From positions 64,346,730 through 64,410,729 of the forward strand of contig CM044317.1 of the NCBI GenBank assembly GCA_024291935.2: 64,000 bases of DNA. The letters are read 5' to 3'. The translations under genes and the position numbers were made by a program. The notes below the pieces were generated by a model, which saw only the letters and a program-made list of their open reading frames with translations, was not told the DNA's origin and made no database searches. Below, piece by piece: positions 22,742 to 34,815 of this stretch. Origin of the DNA: Okapia johnstoni. Lineage: Eukaryota; Chordata; Mammalia; Artiodactyla; Giraffidae. The stretch's first letter is position 1. Each line of letters starts with the position of its first letter.

Positions 22742-23790
22742 CTTGAATCTCTGCAGAGGACAGATCTAGGAGCTATACAGTTGATCTGAACAAGAGGTCT
22801 CTACATTACACTTGAAGTGATGTTTTCCTAGAACTGGTAATCTGTGATTTGCCCTTGGATCCGGGGGTAGGATCTGTTCCAAAGAACTCTGTAGGCAAGA
22901 CCTCTGGATGGCAAAGAAAAAAAGAGACGAAAGAAAAAATAAAAAAAAGATAAAACCCAGCTGCAAAAGTGTGCATTCTCAGTGAAATGAATGAGCAGAA
23001 AACTCTTGCCTTGACTTAGAAGGTTTTTTTCAAAATTAAGTGACAGAACTATTTTTAGGTTCTTAAAAAAATGTCATTCCTTTTTACTAAAGCTATCTTT
23101 TAGGTGAGTAAATGGCAACATATCTGGCTAGGAAAAAAAAGAATTTCCGTCTAGAACAAGTTTATAGAAAGGTTAAATCATACTGATAGAATAAAATAGA
23201 CCAATTTTTACTGCAAAGAAACATTTCAATGTGCTGAATTATCAGAGAGGAGAACCGTTTTCTCTTGATTTACATTTTGGAGTCAAATTTACAGAAAACA
23301 GCATTCAACTCTCAAGGAAAAAGCATTTTGATTTTTTTCCCTCTTTTCCTTATAATGCAGAGATCTAGAACACTATTTTGTGATTGGTATTGTTGATGTT
23401 TATAGATTTTCTAAATGTCAAAAATAAGGGATTCTTCAATTTACTGATAGATCACGTAACTCCTAGAGGTGATTACGCACATCTGCTCTGATCTTGCTTA
23501 TCACAGTCCCTGGAACTGGGACCATGTCACTATGGTTCTCACTGGATGCCCAGGAGCTACATAGCATGGTCATGTTGAAAAATCTAGGGCTCTGCATCTT
23601 TCAGTCATTGGCCTTTCTGTCCCCAGAGAGCCTTCTTGGTTAATACCTGTCCACCCCTTTCTCATGTCTTGACAGCTCTGTTTCCTAAGAGTTTCTGAGA
23701 CCATCAAGGCAATCTCAATGTGTCATGTGTTTGAGGGTGTCCATCTATCTATCTCCTTTCTATAGAAGATGAAGCACAACCCACATTTAA
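22742..23790. other. Intronic sequence without recognised features
   Basis: A-rich at 22915-22950, otherwise unique intron. No exon signal is visible. Confidence 0.4.
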
Positions 23791-23803
23791 AAATGCAATC
23801 CTT

Positions 23804-24001
23804 GGGATTTCCCTGGTGGCCCACTGGATGGGAGTCCACCTTCCAATGCAGGGTACATGGGTTCCATCCCAGGTCAGGGAACTAGGATCCCACATGCCTC
23901 AGAGTAACTGAGCCTGTGCTCTTCAGCTAGAGAAAAGCCTGCACACCGCAACTGAGACCCAACACAGTCCTAAATAAATAAATGATCTTTAAAAAAATTC
24001 A
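23804..24001 (+). mobile_element. tRNA-Glu-derived SINE (CHR type), sense
   Basis: GGGATTTCCCTGGTGGCCCA, CATGGGTTCCATCCC and a tRNA-unrelated region (GAAAAGCCTGCACACCGCAA) precede an AATAAATAAATGATC tail. AATCCTT occurs on both sides, at 23797-23803 and 24002-24008, with imperfect matching beyond it. Confidence 0.85.
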
Positions 24002-24008
24002 AATCCTT

Positions 24009-25135
24009 ATAAAATCTAAAGTTAATAAAGATATATCAGTAAGAGGAATAGATTACTGCATCACTAGAAAAAGGAAGACAGCCATTGGTACCATATTCAA
24101 AGGTGAACTGCTTAAGATGGTCATTAAGCCTTAAAGAAGAATACATTTTTAGACAGGATCAAGGTCTTGCTTCAGAGAGGAAAAGAGTTTGGCTGCATTT
24201 TATAGTGTGTTATCTCATTGCTCACTATGAAATTCTCCTCCCAGCCTTTGGGTCACTTGCTTTATCATCTGTCAAGTCCAGTTGGAGACAGGGGATTAGG
24301 AATGTTGTTGGCTGTTTCCAGCTCTGATTCAGCATTTTGGGAGCATGAGAGCCAAGAGAAACGTGTTGGTCTGCAAATGAGCTGCTCACAGCAGCAGATG
24401 GTTGATGAAGGCTGGTCAGTAAATAGTGCTGAGTCCCAGAATAAGGCCACATGATACAGAGTTTAATAAATACAGTCCCAAGGTGAATTTTTTTAAGAGT
24501 TATTCCATGTTTATTTTTACTTTTTTATAAGTTAAAAAGCTTTCCCAAGATGAATTTGAAGCAGAGACATAGAGCAAGGTGACCTGATGTGGGCAGTAAC
24601 ATTCTATTTATCTCTGCTTTCTGAGTTTGATCCTGTAAGGTAGGCGTCTCTTGGGGTGTGCAGCCAGGGACTAGAAAGATCTAATGACACGCAAAAGAAA
24701 TGCCCTCCAAGATATGCCCACATGAAGAGTGGCTCAGAACTGCAGTTTTAGAAACCTGCCATTGCTTCCCTTCACAAAGCAGCAGAGGTAATGTCAGGAT
24801 CTGGTCTACTTCCTCCTCTTCCTTCCTCTTCTCCTTCTCCCTCTTTCTTCTCCTGCTTGTCTTTCTTCCTCATCTCCAAGTTTTGTCTTTCATTTTTTCA
24901 ACCAGGGATTAAAATTTGAATCTTGACTTCCAAAAGCTTACTTTGTAATAGAAGTTATATATACAAAGGCTAAATCAGCAGATGGAGAAGCTCAAGTAGG
25001 TAGAGATCAAGACAAGAATGTTACCTCTCTATGATCGTATGAAGAAACAATGCCCCTTTCCTATGATGTATATTTCTTTTTCCCCCCCTCTCCTTTCCAT
25101 TTAAACAGTAAAAGTCCCCATCACTTCACAAATGT
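24009..25135. other. Intronic sequence with a CT-rich tract
   Basis: A polypyrimidine stretch of C/T (CTCCTCTTCCTTCCTCTTCT and onward) occupies about 24808-24885. Overlapping open frames on both strands at 24218-24454 are chance, with no known domain. Confidence 0.45.
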
Positions 25136-25177
25136 GTCTCTTTTTTAAAAATTAATTTTTATTGGAGTATAGTTGCT

Positions 25178-25394
25178 TGTGTGTCTACATGTGTTAATCG
25201 CTCAGTCATGTCTGACTCTTTGTGACCCCATGGACTGTAGCTCACCAGGCTCCTCTGTCCATGGAATTCTCCAGCAAGAATACTGGAGTGGGAAGCCATT
25301 CCCCTCTCCAGGGAATCTACCCGACCCAGGGATCAAACCAAGGTCTTCTGCATTGCAGGTGGATTCTTTACCACCTGAGCCACCAGGGAAGTCC
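25178..25394 (-). mobile_element. Bov-tA SINE, antisense, inside L1
   Basis: The reversed Bov-A body and head end GCCACCAGGGAAGTCC. TTGCTT at about 25173-25178 and 25402-25407 may be a short target-site duplication. Confidence 0.88.
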
Positions 25395-25475
25395 AAACTT
25401 TGCTTAATAATGTTGTATTAGTTTCTGCTATATAGCAAAGTGAATGAGCTATATCATCTGTGTGTGTGTGTATAA

Positions 25476-26222
25476 GTGAAGAAGAACTAAAGAGCCTCTT
25501 GATGAAAGTGAAAGAGGAGAGTGAAAAAGTTGGCTTAAAGCTCAACATTCAGAAAACTAAGATTATGGCATCTGGTCCCATCACTTCATGGCAAATAGAT
25601 GGGGATGGGGAAACAGTGGCAGACTTTATTTTGGGGGGCTCCAAAATCACTGCTGATGGTGATTGCAGCCATGAAATTAAAAGATGCTTACTCCTTGGAA
25701 GAAAAGTTATGATCAATCTAGGCAGCATATTAAAAACCAGAGACATTACTTTGTCAACAAAGGTCCATCTAGTCAAGGCTATGGTTTTTCCAGTGGTCAT
25801 GTATGGATGTGAGAGTTGGAGTATAAAGAAAGCTAAGCGCCAAAGAATTGATGCTTTTGAACTGTGGTGTTGGAGAAGACTCTTGAGAGTCCCTTGGACT
25901 GCAAGGAGATCCAGCCAGTCCAACCTAAAGGAAATCAGTCCTGAATATTCATTGGAAGGACTGATGTTGAAGCTGAAACTCCAATACTTTGGCCACCTGA
26001 TGCAAAGAGCTGACTCATTGGAAAAGACCCTGATGCTGGGAAAGATTGAAGGCAGGAGAAGAAGGGGACGACAGAGGATGAGATGGTTGGATGGCATCAC
26101 TGACTCAATGGACATGAGTTTGAGTAGTCTCCAAGAGTTTGTGATGGACAGGGAGGCCTGGCGTGCTGCAGTCCATGGGGTCACAAAGAGTCGGACATGA
26201 CTGAGCGACTGAACTGACTGAC
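25476..26222 (+). mobile_element. BovB LINE 3' 0.75 kb, sense, inside L1
   Basis: It begins at the [16 protein letters not shown] region just after the YADD site. It stays open through [23 protein letters not shown] and the [14 protein letters not shown] motif to GVTKSRT at the normal BovB C-terminus, a 246-codon frame from 25460. It ends with CTGAACTGACTGACTGA. The RT active site lies upstream of the truncation and is absent. Confidence 0.94.
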
Positions 26223-26440
26223 TGATATACTTATTTACCCTTTTGGCGGGGATTCCTTCCCATTTAGATCACCACAGAGCATTGAGTTCCCTGGTCTGTA
26301 CAATAGGTTCTCATTGTTACCTATTTTATACATGGTATCAATAGTGTATATATGTCAATCCCAATCTCCCAATTCATCCCATTCCCCCACCATTCCCCCT
26401 TGGTATGCATATGTTTGTTCTCTACGTCTGTGTCTCTGTG

Positions 26441-28045
26441 ATGTATATAGCTATGGACCATGCTACGCACTTTGAGCAGTGTCCTGCCCCACACCCCAGC
26501 CTTTATTCTATAAGTTTGCTCAGGATACTACTTTACCAGAGAGCCATTAAAACTCAAAATAGCCACATTTCAAGTATGGCTCTTAATTACTGGCATGATA
26601 ATAAACTGAAAACTTAAAAATCCTTCTAGCCTTCAAAATTATTCTCCAGCTTACAAACTCTGTCAATCATAGCATTCTCTTTAAAATACTATTCAACAAA
26701 TGTCAATTGCTACCTGAACTGTCTATTATGTTTCTACAGCAGAAATATTGTGTATGTTGTTTAACAGAAGGGCATATATGGAATAAAGGGGAGGATTGAA
26801 GCACTGTGAAATCTCCACCTTTGGACATATTTAGGTGTTTGGTACCAGCCATCTGTGCTGGTTGTTGTGTGGGACCTGCCCAAACCCTTCATTTGGCTCA
26901 GTTGCTCTGCAGGCCAGCAGAACTTCCCCCTTGGCTCACAGTCCAGTTGGACTTCAGCATCTGTCTCTTCATGCCCAGATTAAACACCTGCTGGCTTTTA
27001 AACCCTCTGAAGACCTTTGCCACCCATGGAGTGAAGGAAAGTTGGAGCTTGGACAGCACATTTGGGCAATTTCTGACACTACAACTAAATACACTATACA
27101 AAATTCACATTATCTCCAACACAACTCCCTTACTAATTCTCTTCCAAATATTTCTGTAGAGGGAAAATAGCATCAGATGTTGACCACCAGTCTTCCATAG
27201 TTGGGAGGTGAATTAAATCTTTCTCATGGGCCCAGAAGCCAGAGACTCACTTCTGCCACTGGGCCTGTAAAAGACTGGGCTTCCTGGATTCCCACTCCAT
27301 GTGCTGGGCTTTAGGGAAGACCAGAACACAGAGGATCAGAAACTCTAAGGTTTCTAATGACCTTAGGTCATTGCCATCATGTTGAATGCAGGAATTGGCT
27401 TTGACAAACAAACACCACCTTATAAAGACTGTCTGTCTTACAGTTTCTCCCACAATGCCATATTGTGAGCATGTCATATCTCTTCCCCACTGCCTGCCCT
27501 TAGCTGGATATGCTGTGCTATAAGTTGGCATTATTTTTTTTTTAATAAGTCTCCTGTTGTTAACAATAGTCTACATTTACCTGAGAATATTTGTGAAGAA
27601 TTCAGATGTCTCCTTATCCTTGTCTTGTGTGTAATCTATAGTTACTAACTCATTAAACACACTGTTCTATGTCTGTATTTGTTTCATTGAAGAGATGTAG
27701 ATATAGAATTGTCCCCATAGTGCTGAAGCATTTAACAAAGGTCATTAAAAAATACCCTCTGGTCTATTTGAGTGTCTCTATTTGAGGCTTTTAGGTCTCT
27801 ATGCTAACATGCATGCCTTGATGGGAATGAAACATTTTTTCCTTCTAGTTTCTAATTTTATTATAGTTGAATCACAGTGTTTGTATCTTGAAGGAATTTT
27901 TGCACTAGTAGAAGATGGAGCCTTGTTTCTCTCATTAGCCCGTCTACTTTCACCCCTCCCCTTTTTGTTCTTAGAAATCCCCAAAGCAGCTCAGGAGTCT
28001 TGCTCTACTTCCACTCATATACTTTCAATAAATATTTCCACAACT
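26441..28045. other. Intronic sequence without recognised features
   Basis: Mostly unique sequence. Frames at 26806-27170 on + overlap each other and show no known domain. A T-run lies at 27531-27542. Confidence 0.4.
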
Positions 28046-28047
28046 GC

Positions 28048-28170
28048 ACGCGTGCTCAATCGTGTCTGACTCTTTGCGACCCCATGGACTGCAGCCCACC
28101 ATGCTCCTCTGTCCATGGGATTTTCCAGTCAAGAATACTGGAGTGGGTTGCCATTTCCTACTTCAGGGAT
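28048..28170 (-). mobile_element. Bov-A monomer, antisense
   Basis: Only the Bov-A body is present (GTGTCTGACTCTTTGCGACC to GTTGCCATTTCC), without the tRNA head. Confidence 0.85.
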
Positions 28171-29040
28171 TTTCATTAATACCAAATGGGAAAATGCTTG
28201 CAGATGTATTCTGAGATTGTCAACTGAACCAAAGGTTTGTGTGCCAAACATGAAAGGGTGAGTTAGTGAGAAAACTAGCACCTCTCATCTCTCTCCTTGA
28301 TCCAGCTCTGACAGCATTGGGAACGTGCAGAAGAGCACACTCCATAAGAAAATATTTTATGAAATATGTATCACAGCAGTCATCACGTTCTGTTTTTCAG
28401 AGGGCTTCATTTCTCACCTTCCTCAGATTGGCTATGGAGCTGGAATGTAGGTTAGCAATATCCGTTCATTCATGGCTAGGTAATATTCACAGGTTCTTAC
28501 CCATTCTCCTTTAATTTTATTTGTTGTTCTAGAAAAATGAGTAACTGTCATATGAATAGCTCTATTTTTCTAGCCATTATTACACATGATCCTGTCTACT
28601 CCTCATTCATCCTTGAGCACATAATTTAAGTATCTTTAAGCTTTATGAACCTTTCTTTTCTGCCCCTTCCCCATCCTCTCAGACTTTACTTGTCACTGTC
28701 TCCCAAAGTTAAAGAAACTATAATCCTTTCCCATAAGTTCCAAGCATTTCCAAAGAAGGAGGAAAAGAGGGCATTTTAGGGAAGCAAAGTTCTTTGCTTG
28801 TGAATGACTTCTTAGCTAATGAAAATGGAAGTAAAGTTTCCCAAGGATGGAAGAAATTGAGACCTTCTCTTCCACAAAGTTCCACAAAATAAATTAAATC
28901 TGACTCCAAGTTTCTTGACTCTGGACTCAGAGAAAATTCTCTCAGCCATTTGGGGGAGGGGTTCCCTTTTCTCATTCCCAATTCACCCCAAACCCTAGCA
29001 TCCCACTGCTTACAATCCCATCCACTCCTTTAGGGCCACA
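28171..29040. other. Intronic sequence without recognised features
   Basis: No gene or named repeat is identified. Confidence 0.4.
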
Positions 29041-29046
29041 TAGATG

Positions 29047-29143
29047 ACTTAGGCTCTCATGCATGTCAAAATGCACTGGACTACCAGAGTGCAGATTTCC
29101 AAGCCTGCACTGTCCCTTGGAATCCCAAAGCTCTGTGAGTTTT
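29047..29143 (+). repeat. Copy A of an unassigned ~95-bp repeat
   Basis: It parallels 31146-31238 base by base over most of its length. Shared blocks include TTGGACTACCAG / CTGGACTACCAG, TTTCCAAGCC, CACTGTCCC and TGGAATCC. I could not name the family. Confidence 0.7.
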
Positions 29144-29199
29144 ATGCCACCATGGCACAAAAATCAATTCAATCTAGGAGCCCTGGTTCCTGGGACACA

Positions 29200-29245
29200 G
29201 CTTCCCTTGATGGTTTACCAAAGCTTCCCTTGACGGTTTACCAAG
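29200..29245 (+). repeat. 23-bp tandem duplication
   Basis: GCTTCCCTTGATGGTTTACC and three more bases at 29200-29222 are repeated at 29223-29245, with T to C in the middle and one further change at the end. Confidence 0.85.
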
Positions 29246-30235
29246 CCAATTCACCCAGATGTCTGCAGCCTTCCCCTCCCCAGAGTGGCCCTTCCCCAGG
29301 GGCTAGCTCTGGGTCCACTTCATTTGTAGAGTCAACCCTAGTTCTTGAGGACGCTTCCCTCAGCTTGATACTTCTATGCCCTCCTCTCCTTAGCAGTCTG
29401 CCTTCCTTACCCCTGACACAATCCTCTCCAGGTGATTCAAGACACAATTTAGCCCTCTGTTTTTAGGCCTTTGTTTTCCTTCCCAATAGTTCCTATACCA
29501 GAGAACTCAAAGGCTGAGAGGAAAAACTATAGGGGGAAACCCATATATCTAAATGCCTCGATAAATTATTTCACTATCAACATAAAGTAAACCCTAGTCT
29601 CCTTTTAGCCAGTCTTTCTGAAGTCAATGTAATATCTGTCTTACTCAAGAAATAAACGACCCAAGGTCAGTCCAACCTCTTATTCCCTCTAAGGGAATAT
29701 ATCAGCAACTGAGTCATTAAACAAAGCCCATCCCACCTTTCTTACTCATAGAACTTCATTAGGTTTATCTAAAATGTGCTTGAAAAATAATCTAATTTAC
29801 CTTGCTCCAAGTAATTTAATTAGAACTCAGTTAAATTCAGCAGAATGCATACATCATTGTAGATGTTGTATCTTGGTTCATTTTATTTGCTCTTTTTACT
29901 TTAAAGATCCAGTGGAGTTGTTTAGCCCTCCAGTAGCCTATCCACAGTAATCCATTTCATACATAAACTAACTGGTCCTCAGGAGCACTAAGGGAAGCAA
30001 AATGTGTCCATCATTATGCATACCACACGCAACTCATTTGAATTTAATCTCTTTGGCAGTGTGTGCGCTGGGAAGACAGGTACTTGAGGTATCAGTTCAC
30101 TATACTTTCGAAACAGAGAACTTTTTAGCCCCTCCCTTGTTTTCCTTTAGACACACACACACATAAATAGATCAGTAAAGGGAAAAAGTGATATTCAGAC
30201 TCTATTCAAGTCACCTTCACAGTCACTGTCGAATC
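29246..30235. other. Intronic sequence without recognised features
   Basis: Unique-looking. The 29059-29466 open frame crosses the unassigned repeat and the tandem duplication and is not gene-like. A short CA run lies at 30153-30163. Confidence 0.4.
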
Positions 30236-30240
30236 TTTAA

Positions 30241-30970
30241 GGTGTCAATCCAAAAGCACAGGCAACAGAAGCAAAAATAAACAGTGGGACTACATCACAC
30301 TAAAAAGCTTCTGCACAACGAAGGAAACAGTCAACAAAATGAAAAATGCAATCTGCAGAATGGGAGAAAACATTTGCAAATTGTGTATCTGGTAAAGGGG
30401 ATTAATAGCCAAAATATATAAGGAACTCCTATAACTCAGTAGTAAACAAAAGTGAAAACCAATTTTAAAACAATGTCCAAAAGACCCGAATAGACACTTT
30501 TCTGAAGACATGCAAATGGTCAGTAAGCATATGAAAACGTGCTCAACATTATTAATCGCAGAAGAAATACAAATAAAAGCATAATGGGGTAGCTAGCACC
30601 TCACACCTGTTTGAATGTGTACTATCAAAAAGATAAGAGATCACAAGTGTTGGTAAGGATGTAGAGAAAAGGGAACTCTTGTACACTGTTGATAGGAATG
30701 TAACTTGGCACCTTCATTTTGGAAAACCATATGACAATATGGAGGCTCCTCAAGAAATTAAAAATAGAACTACAATATGATCCAGCAATCCCACACTGAG
30801 TATGTATTCAAAAGAAATGAAATCATTTAATATATCAAAGATATATATCTCAAAGATATATCTGCACTCCCTTGTTCATTGTAGCATTATTCACAATAAC
30901 CACAATATGGAAACAACCTAAGTGGCCTCAGTGGACAAATGTATACACACACACATACACACACATATAC
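30241..30970 (+). mobile_element. Old L1 ORF2 3' portion, sense
   Basis: Sense L1 ORF2 landmarks are CTACATCACACTAAAAAGCTT, ACAATGTCCAAAAGACCCG, CTCAACATTATTAATCGCAG, TACACTGTTGATAGGAATGT, TGATCCAGCAATCCCACAC and GGAAACAACCTAAGTGG. It is riddled with stops and ends in a CA-rich run at 30942-30967, next to the following SINE. Confidence 0.88.
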
Positions 30971-31131
30971 CCCAGCTGACGCTAGTGGTAAAGAATCTGC
31001 CTGCCAATTCAGGAGACATAATAAACGCACATTTGATCCCTGGGTCAGGGAAGATCCCCTGGAGGAGGAAATGGCAACCCACTCCAGTATTCTTGCCTGG
31101 GAAATCTCATGGACAGAGGAGCCTGGCAGCC
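30971..31131 (+). mobile_element. Bov-tA SINE, sense, 3'-truncated
   Basis: The head CCCAGCTGACGCTAGTGG and body run to GAGGAGCCTGGCAG. The last third of the Bov-A unit is missing. Confidence 0.85.
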
Positions 31132-31145
31132 CAGTGCATAGGTGT

Positions 31146-31240
31146 ATGTCACAGGCTGTCATGCATATCCAAACACATTGGACTACCAGGATGCATATTT
31201 TCCAAGCCTTCACTGTCCCCTGGAATCCAGAAGCTTTTCT
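31146..31240 (+). repeat. Copy B of the unassigned ~95-bp repeat
   Basis: It matches 29047-29143, with AGGCTGTCATGCATATCC here against AGGCTCTCATGCATGTCA there, and both contain GGACTACCAG and TTTCCAAGCC. It lies just downstream of a truncated SINE and an L1. Confidence 0.7.
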
Positions 31241-32156
31241 CTAAGGAATATTACGTGGTTTCAAGAAGTTAGGCTGGAAGAAGGGTAGGGGAAGTGGGAA
31301 ACAAACCTATAGCAAAATAAAAAGTTAAAATTAGAATTGTAATGTTTGTTTTTAGCTCTTGAAGTTTTACATCATTTCCCTGTTAGTGGAACTTTTAAAA
31401 AAGTAAATGAAGGCATTCCCTTTTTAAAAAAAATTGGAAAGACAGTGTCTTAGCATTGTCTCCTTTGGTATTTTGCTGCATACTCATGGGATGTGCTCTG
31501 TTCCTTGGACACTTTAGAATCATCACTGCGGGCTTTACTAGGTGACACAGGTGAGCTAGGTGAAATGTGTGAAAGATCTGAAATTGCTTAGATTTACCTA
31601 AATCTTGAAAAGGAAAGAAAGGTGGTATGTAAATGGTTTCTGTTGGAGATAGTGAATGACTCTTTCCCCAGAAGTCCTCATTGTAAAAGGGCCAGACATG
31701 ATTGAAGCCATGGTGAAGGTTAGGAAGGGACCCCGCCCTGCCCCTTCCTGCTCTGGGGACTGGATTTCATGAAGTCGGTTGTCTCAGAGCACACCTTGTG
31801 ACTTCAACAGCATTTCTCAGTGAGCTCAAGGAGAATGGTGAGTGTACAGTTTATCTTTACATAAGTGGCCCTTCATTTTTCTTTTCCTCCTTGTTCTTAA
31901 AGAACACGCCTTGAGGGCCAGAGACTGGTTTTCAGCCGTCACTTCGGCAGCCACTCCACTTACAAGAATAAACTGATCTCTGTTATATAGAACATGAATT
32001 TAGTGAGAATAAAAACACTCAGAACAAAAACAATATGGCACCACTGGCTTGTAATCTGCCTGATATTTCTGTTTGTCCTGATGTGTTTACCATAATGCTT
32101 AGTCTTGGTACCTTTTAAAAAGTTGGAATATTCTGTACCTCATGAACCATTCTGAG
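31241..32156. other. Intronic sequence without recognised features
   Basis: No exon or named repeat is recognised. Confidence 0.4.
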
Positions 32157-32166
32157 TTGTCTTTGA

Positions 32167-32388
32167 ATGGCTTTCCCAGGAGGTGCTAGTAGTAAAGAGC
32201 CTGCCTGCCAATGTTGAAGACATAAGAGACAAGGGTTCAATCCTGGGTCAGGAAGATCCCCTGGAGGAGGAAAAGATAACCCACTCCAGTATTCTTGCCT
32301 GAAGAATCCCATGGACGGAGGAGCCTGGTGGGCTAGAGTCCATAGGGTTGCTAAGAGTCAGACATCACTGAAGTGACTTAGCTTGCAC
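32167..32388 (+). mobile_element. Bov-tA SINE, sense, with 10-bp perfect TSD
   Basis: Head and body are complete, ending GAAGTGACTTAGCTTGCAC. TTGTCTTTGA at 32157-32166 is repeated at 32389-32398. Confidence 0.93.
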
Positions 32389-32398
32389 TTGTCTTTGA

Positions 32399-33845
32399 GC
32401 AAATTCCTCAATTTAATATTCGTATTTTCTCTTTTTCCACCAGCCCCACTCCTACTTCAAGTCTTAAAAATTTAAAAATCCTCCTTCGATTGCCTGGCCT
32501 CAGGAGGTCCCTGCTCTGCCTCTCACCCTGGTCTGTCCTTTGTCCTCTTTCATCTTAATGGCAGCTGAGAACCTTTTGTTATTTTCCATTTGTGGACGTC
32601 CCTTCCTTCTGATCTTCTAATTGCCATTTCCTCTTTAACCCTGAAGCAGAAGTGGCAATAGTTTTTTTTTTTTTTTATTAGAATCATCCCTACAGTAGAA
32701 ACTTCAACAGGTCAAATTTCTTAAATAAGTAATATTTAATTATGGTTAGTAGCCAGTGTTCATTCTTGCAGAAGACCTTTTCCTCTAGAATAAATTTTGT
32801 CCAGCCCATGTTGCAAAAATTGGATTTTGATGTAATTTTTAGTTGTTTTTCAAGATAGTATGTCAGGAGTACTGAGAAGAAATTACTGCATTATTGTCAG
32901 ATCCTTGTGATGGGACAATTGGAGTCATCTTTTGATGCAAAGCATGAGGTGGGAAGATGTCAGCCAGTCTCCACTCAGAGAATCCTTTTATGACTTGAAA
33001 GCAAAAGCCAGATATATTTGTCTTCTAAAATGAGGTATGGCTTCCCTATTTATCCTGAGTTCCCTGCAAGTTCTTCCAAGTAAAAGGCATAATTGATGAT
33101 CTCAGTTGATTATACATTTTTAAAGCAGGTTTTAATTGTATGTGAAGAAGTTCAGCACTTAGTGGAATCTAATTTTCCCAATTTACTCTCCTTCAAATAC
33201 ACTGCACTTCATGCACACAAATTTGGTAAATATGTGATGAAATAATGGAGTTTGACATGGGTCTTCATTTTTAAAGAAAGTGAGTCACCAGTCCACTTGC
33301 GTACTTTCTTTGTTTTTATTTATTCAATAGATTTTAAAGTTAAATGTTTGCCATTTGGCCTCAGGGTTCACTAACACAATTCAAAATGCAAAGTTAAAAG
33401 CATTTTGTAATGAAAAATGTCAAAGTCCTTTAAGAAAGAAGACATCAACACAGTTAGCCTAAAAATGTAGGAATTTATTTCTTATTCTCCAAGATGTTAG
33501 GAAGTGTAAGAATTTAAGTCAGAAATTCCTGTTTAAAACTAAGATCTGTTAGTTTCATAGTAGTCATGTCCGGTAAAACTCCTTAAATATTCCTCATTCT
33601 TGTTTGTTTTTGTTTTTTTTTCCTTCTGTCTCTTCTTGTTTGTTTTCTCTCCTTCCCCAATTTCTGAAGAGCAGGAATCCTTTAACATTTCCATATTTAG
33701 GAATAAATTAATTAGTCAGAACTTGAAAAAATAAATCTGGGATGCATGTTAGCAATACTTTCTCTACTTTTTTTCTCAATGTATCATAATGCAATCATAT
33801 AGATTTAAGTAATCAATAAGAACATTTGGTACTTACAAAGTATGC
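32399..33845. other. Intronic sequence with a long T-run
   Basis: A T-run of about 16 lies at 32661-32676. The rest is A/T-rich and unique with no exon signal. Confidence 0.4.
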
Positions 33846-33849
33846 CAAA

Positions 33850-34050
33850 ATGTAATAAGAGCTATTATTCTGAGTATTTCTCATGAGCCAGGTACTGTAG
33901 AAAGCGGTTTATGTCAACTGTCTCATTTAGTCCTCATGATAATCCTGAAAGATATGTATTATTAATATTATCCCTATTTTATAGATGAAAAAAATGAGTC
34001 CCAGCTGGTTAGTGAAGAGTCAAGATCCAAATTCATTTCAAAACAGAAGC
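33850..34050 (-). repeat. MIR SINE, antisense
   Basis: CATGAGCCAGGTACTGTAG, CTCATTTAGTCCTCATGATAA, CCCTATTTTATAGATGAAAA and GAGTCAAGATCCAAATTCA are the reversed MIR order. Confidence 0.85.
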
Positions 34051-34489
34051 TTTTTTATATGATATTGAAAAGCACATACTTTTAAGGCACACTTTGCATT
34101 TCAAAACATATACTTTTTTCATATATTTTATGACACCATGCAGGTTCTCTGAAGGAAGATGACAAACATTTTTACCTTAAAAGCTAAGGATTAAAAACAT
34201 CTTTTAAGTCTATTGTCTCCAAAGTGAGAATACACATCTAAAAGAAAATATAAGTTGATCTACTGGGACCCAGGAAGAATATATCATCATTAATTTATAT
34301 TTGGTGGGGGGAAAATAGTTAAGCTTGACTAATTTTTAACATTCAAATTGACCCTGGTAGAGTTTTCAATTTGTAGATTAGATAGTTGCAGCTTCATTTT
34401 TTAACTGCTGTGTAATTTTATTTTTCTTCCCTTTATTTTTTTTTCCTTATCTGTTTTATTTCCTCCTTTCTTCCTTTTTTCTTTCTTTC

Positions 34490-34815
34490 TTTTTAATAAC
34501 AGCTTTATTGAGATATAATTCACATAGCATACAATTTATCTATTTAAAGTGTATAATTCAATGTTTTTTAGAATATTAGTATTTTGTAAACAGATATGTG
34601 TGACTAACACCATAGTCAATTTTAGAACACTTCATCATCTTGAAAAGAATCCCCCTACCCTTTAATTATTACCTCCCCATCTCCCCATCCCCCTAACCAT
34701 TGACAACAAGTAATCTGATACCTGTCTGTAGATTTTCCAATTCTAGACAAGTCATATAGGTGGAATCATGCAAACTGTGGTCTCTTGTCACTGGCTTCTT
34801 TGAATGGTTGACACT
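34490..34815 (-). mobile_element. Old L1 (L1M-type) 3' UTR, antisense
   Basis: AACAGCTTTATTGAGATATA, AGTGTATAATTCAATG and ATAGGTGGAATCATGCAAAC are standard antisense L1M 3' UTR phrases. Confidence 0.8.

Larger units (their letters stand above)
25141..26440 (-). mobile_element. L1 3' UTR, antisense, split by a SINE and a BovB
   Basis: Pieces of one antisense L1 3' UTR lie at 25141-25177 (T-run, ATTGGAGTATAGTTG), 25395-25475 (ATGTTGTATTAGTTTCTGCT) and 26226-26440 (GTTCCCTGGTCTGTACAATAGG, ATCTCCCAATTCATCCCA). The intervals are filled by a Bov-tA and a BovB. Confidence 0.85.

Noticed and set aside
24218..24454. Overlapping 75-80 codon frames on both strands
   Set aside because: No domain, splice context or codon bias is visible, and sense and antisense frames coexist over the same bases.
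25549..26184. 211-codon minus strand frame
   Set aside because: It is the antisense of the open BovB C-terminal frame, a recurrent artefact seen with every BovB copy here.
29059..29466. 135-codon frame
   Set aside because: It crosses an unassigned repeat and a 23-bp tandem duplication and shows no recognisable domain.
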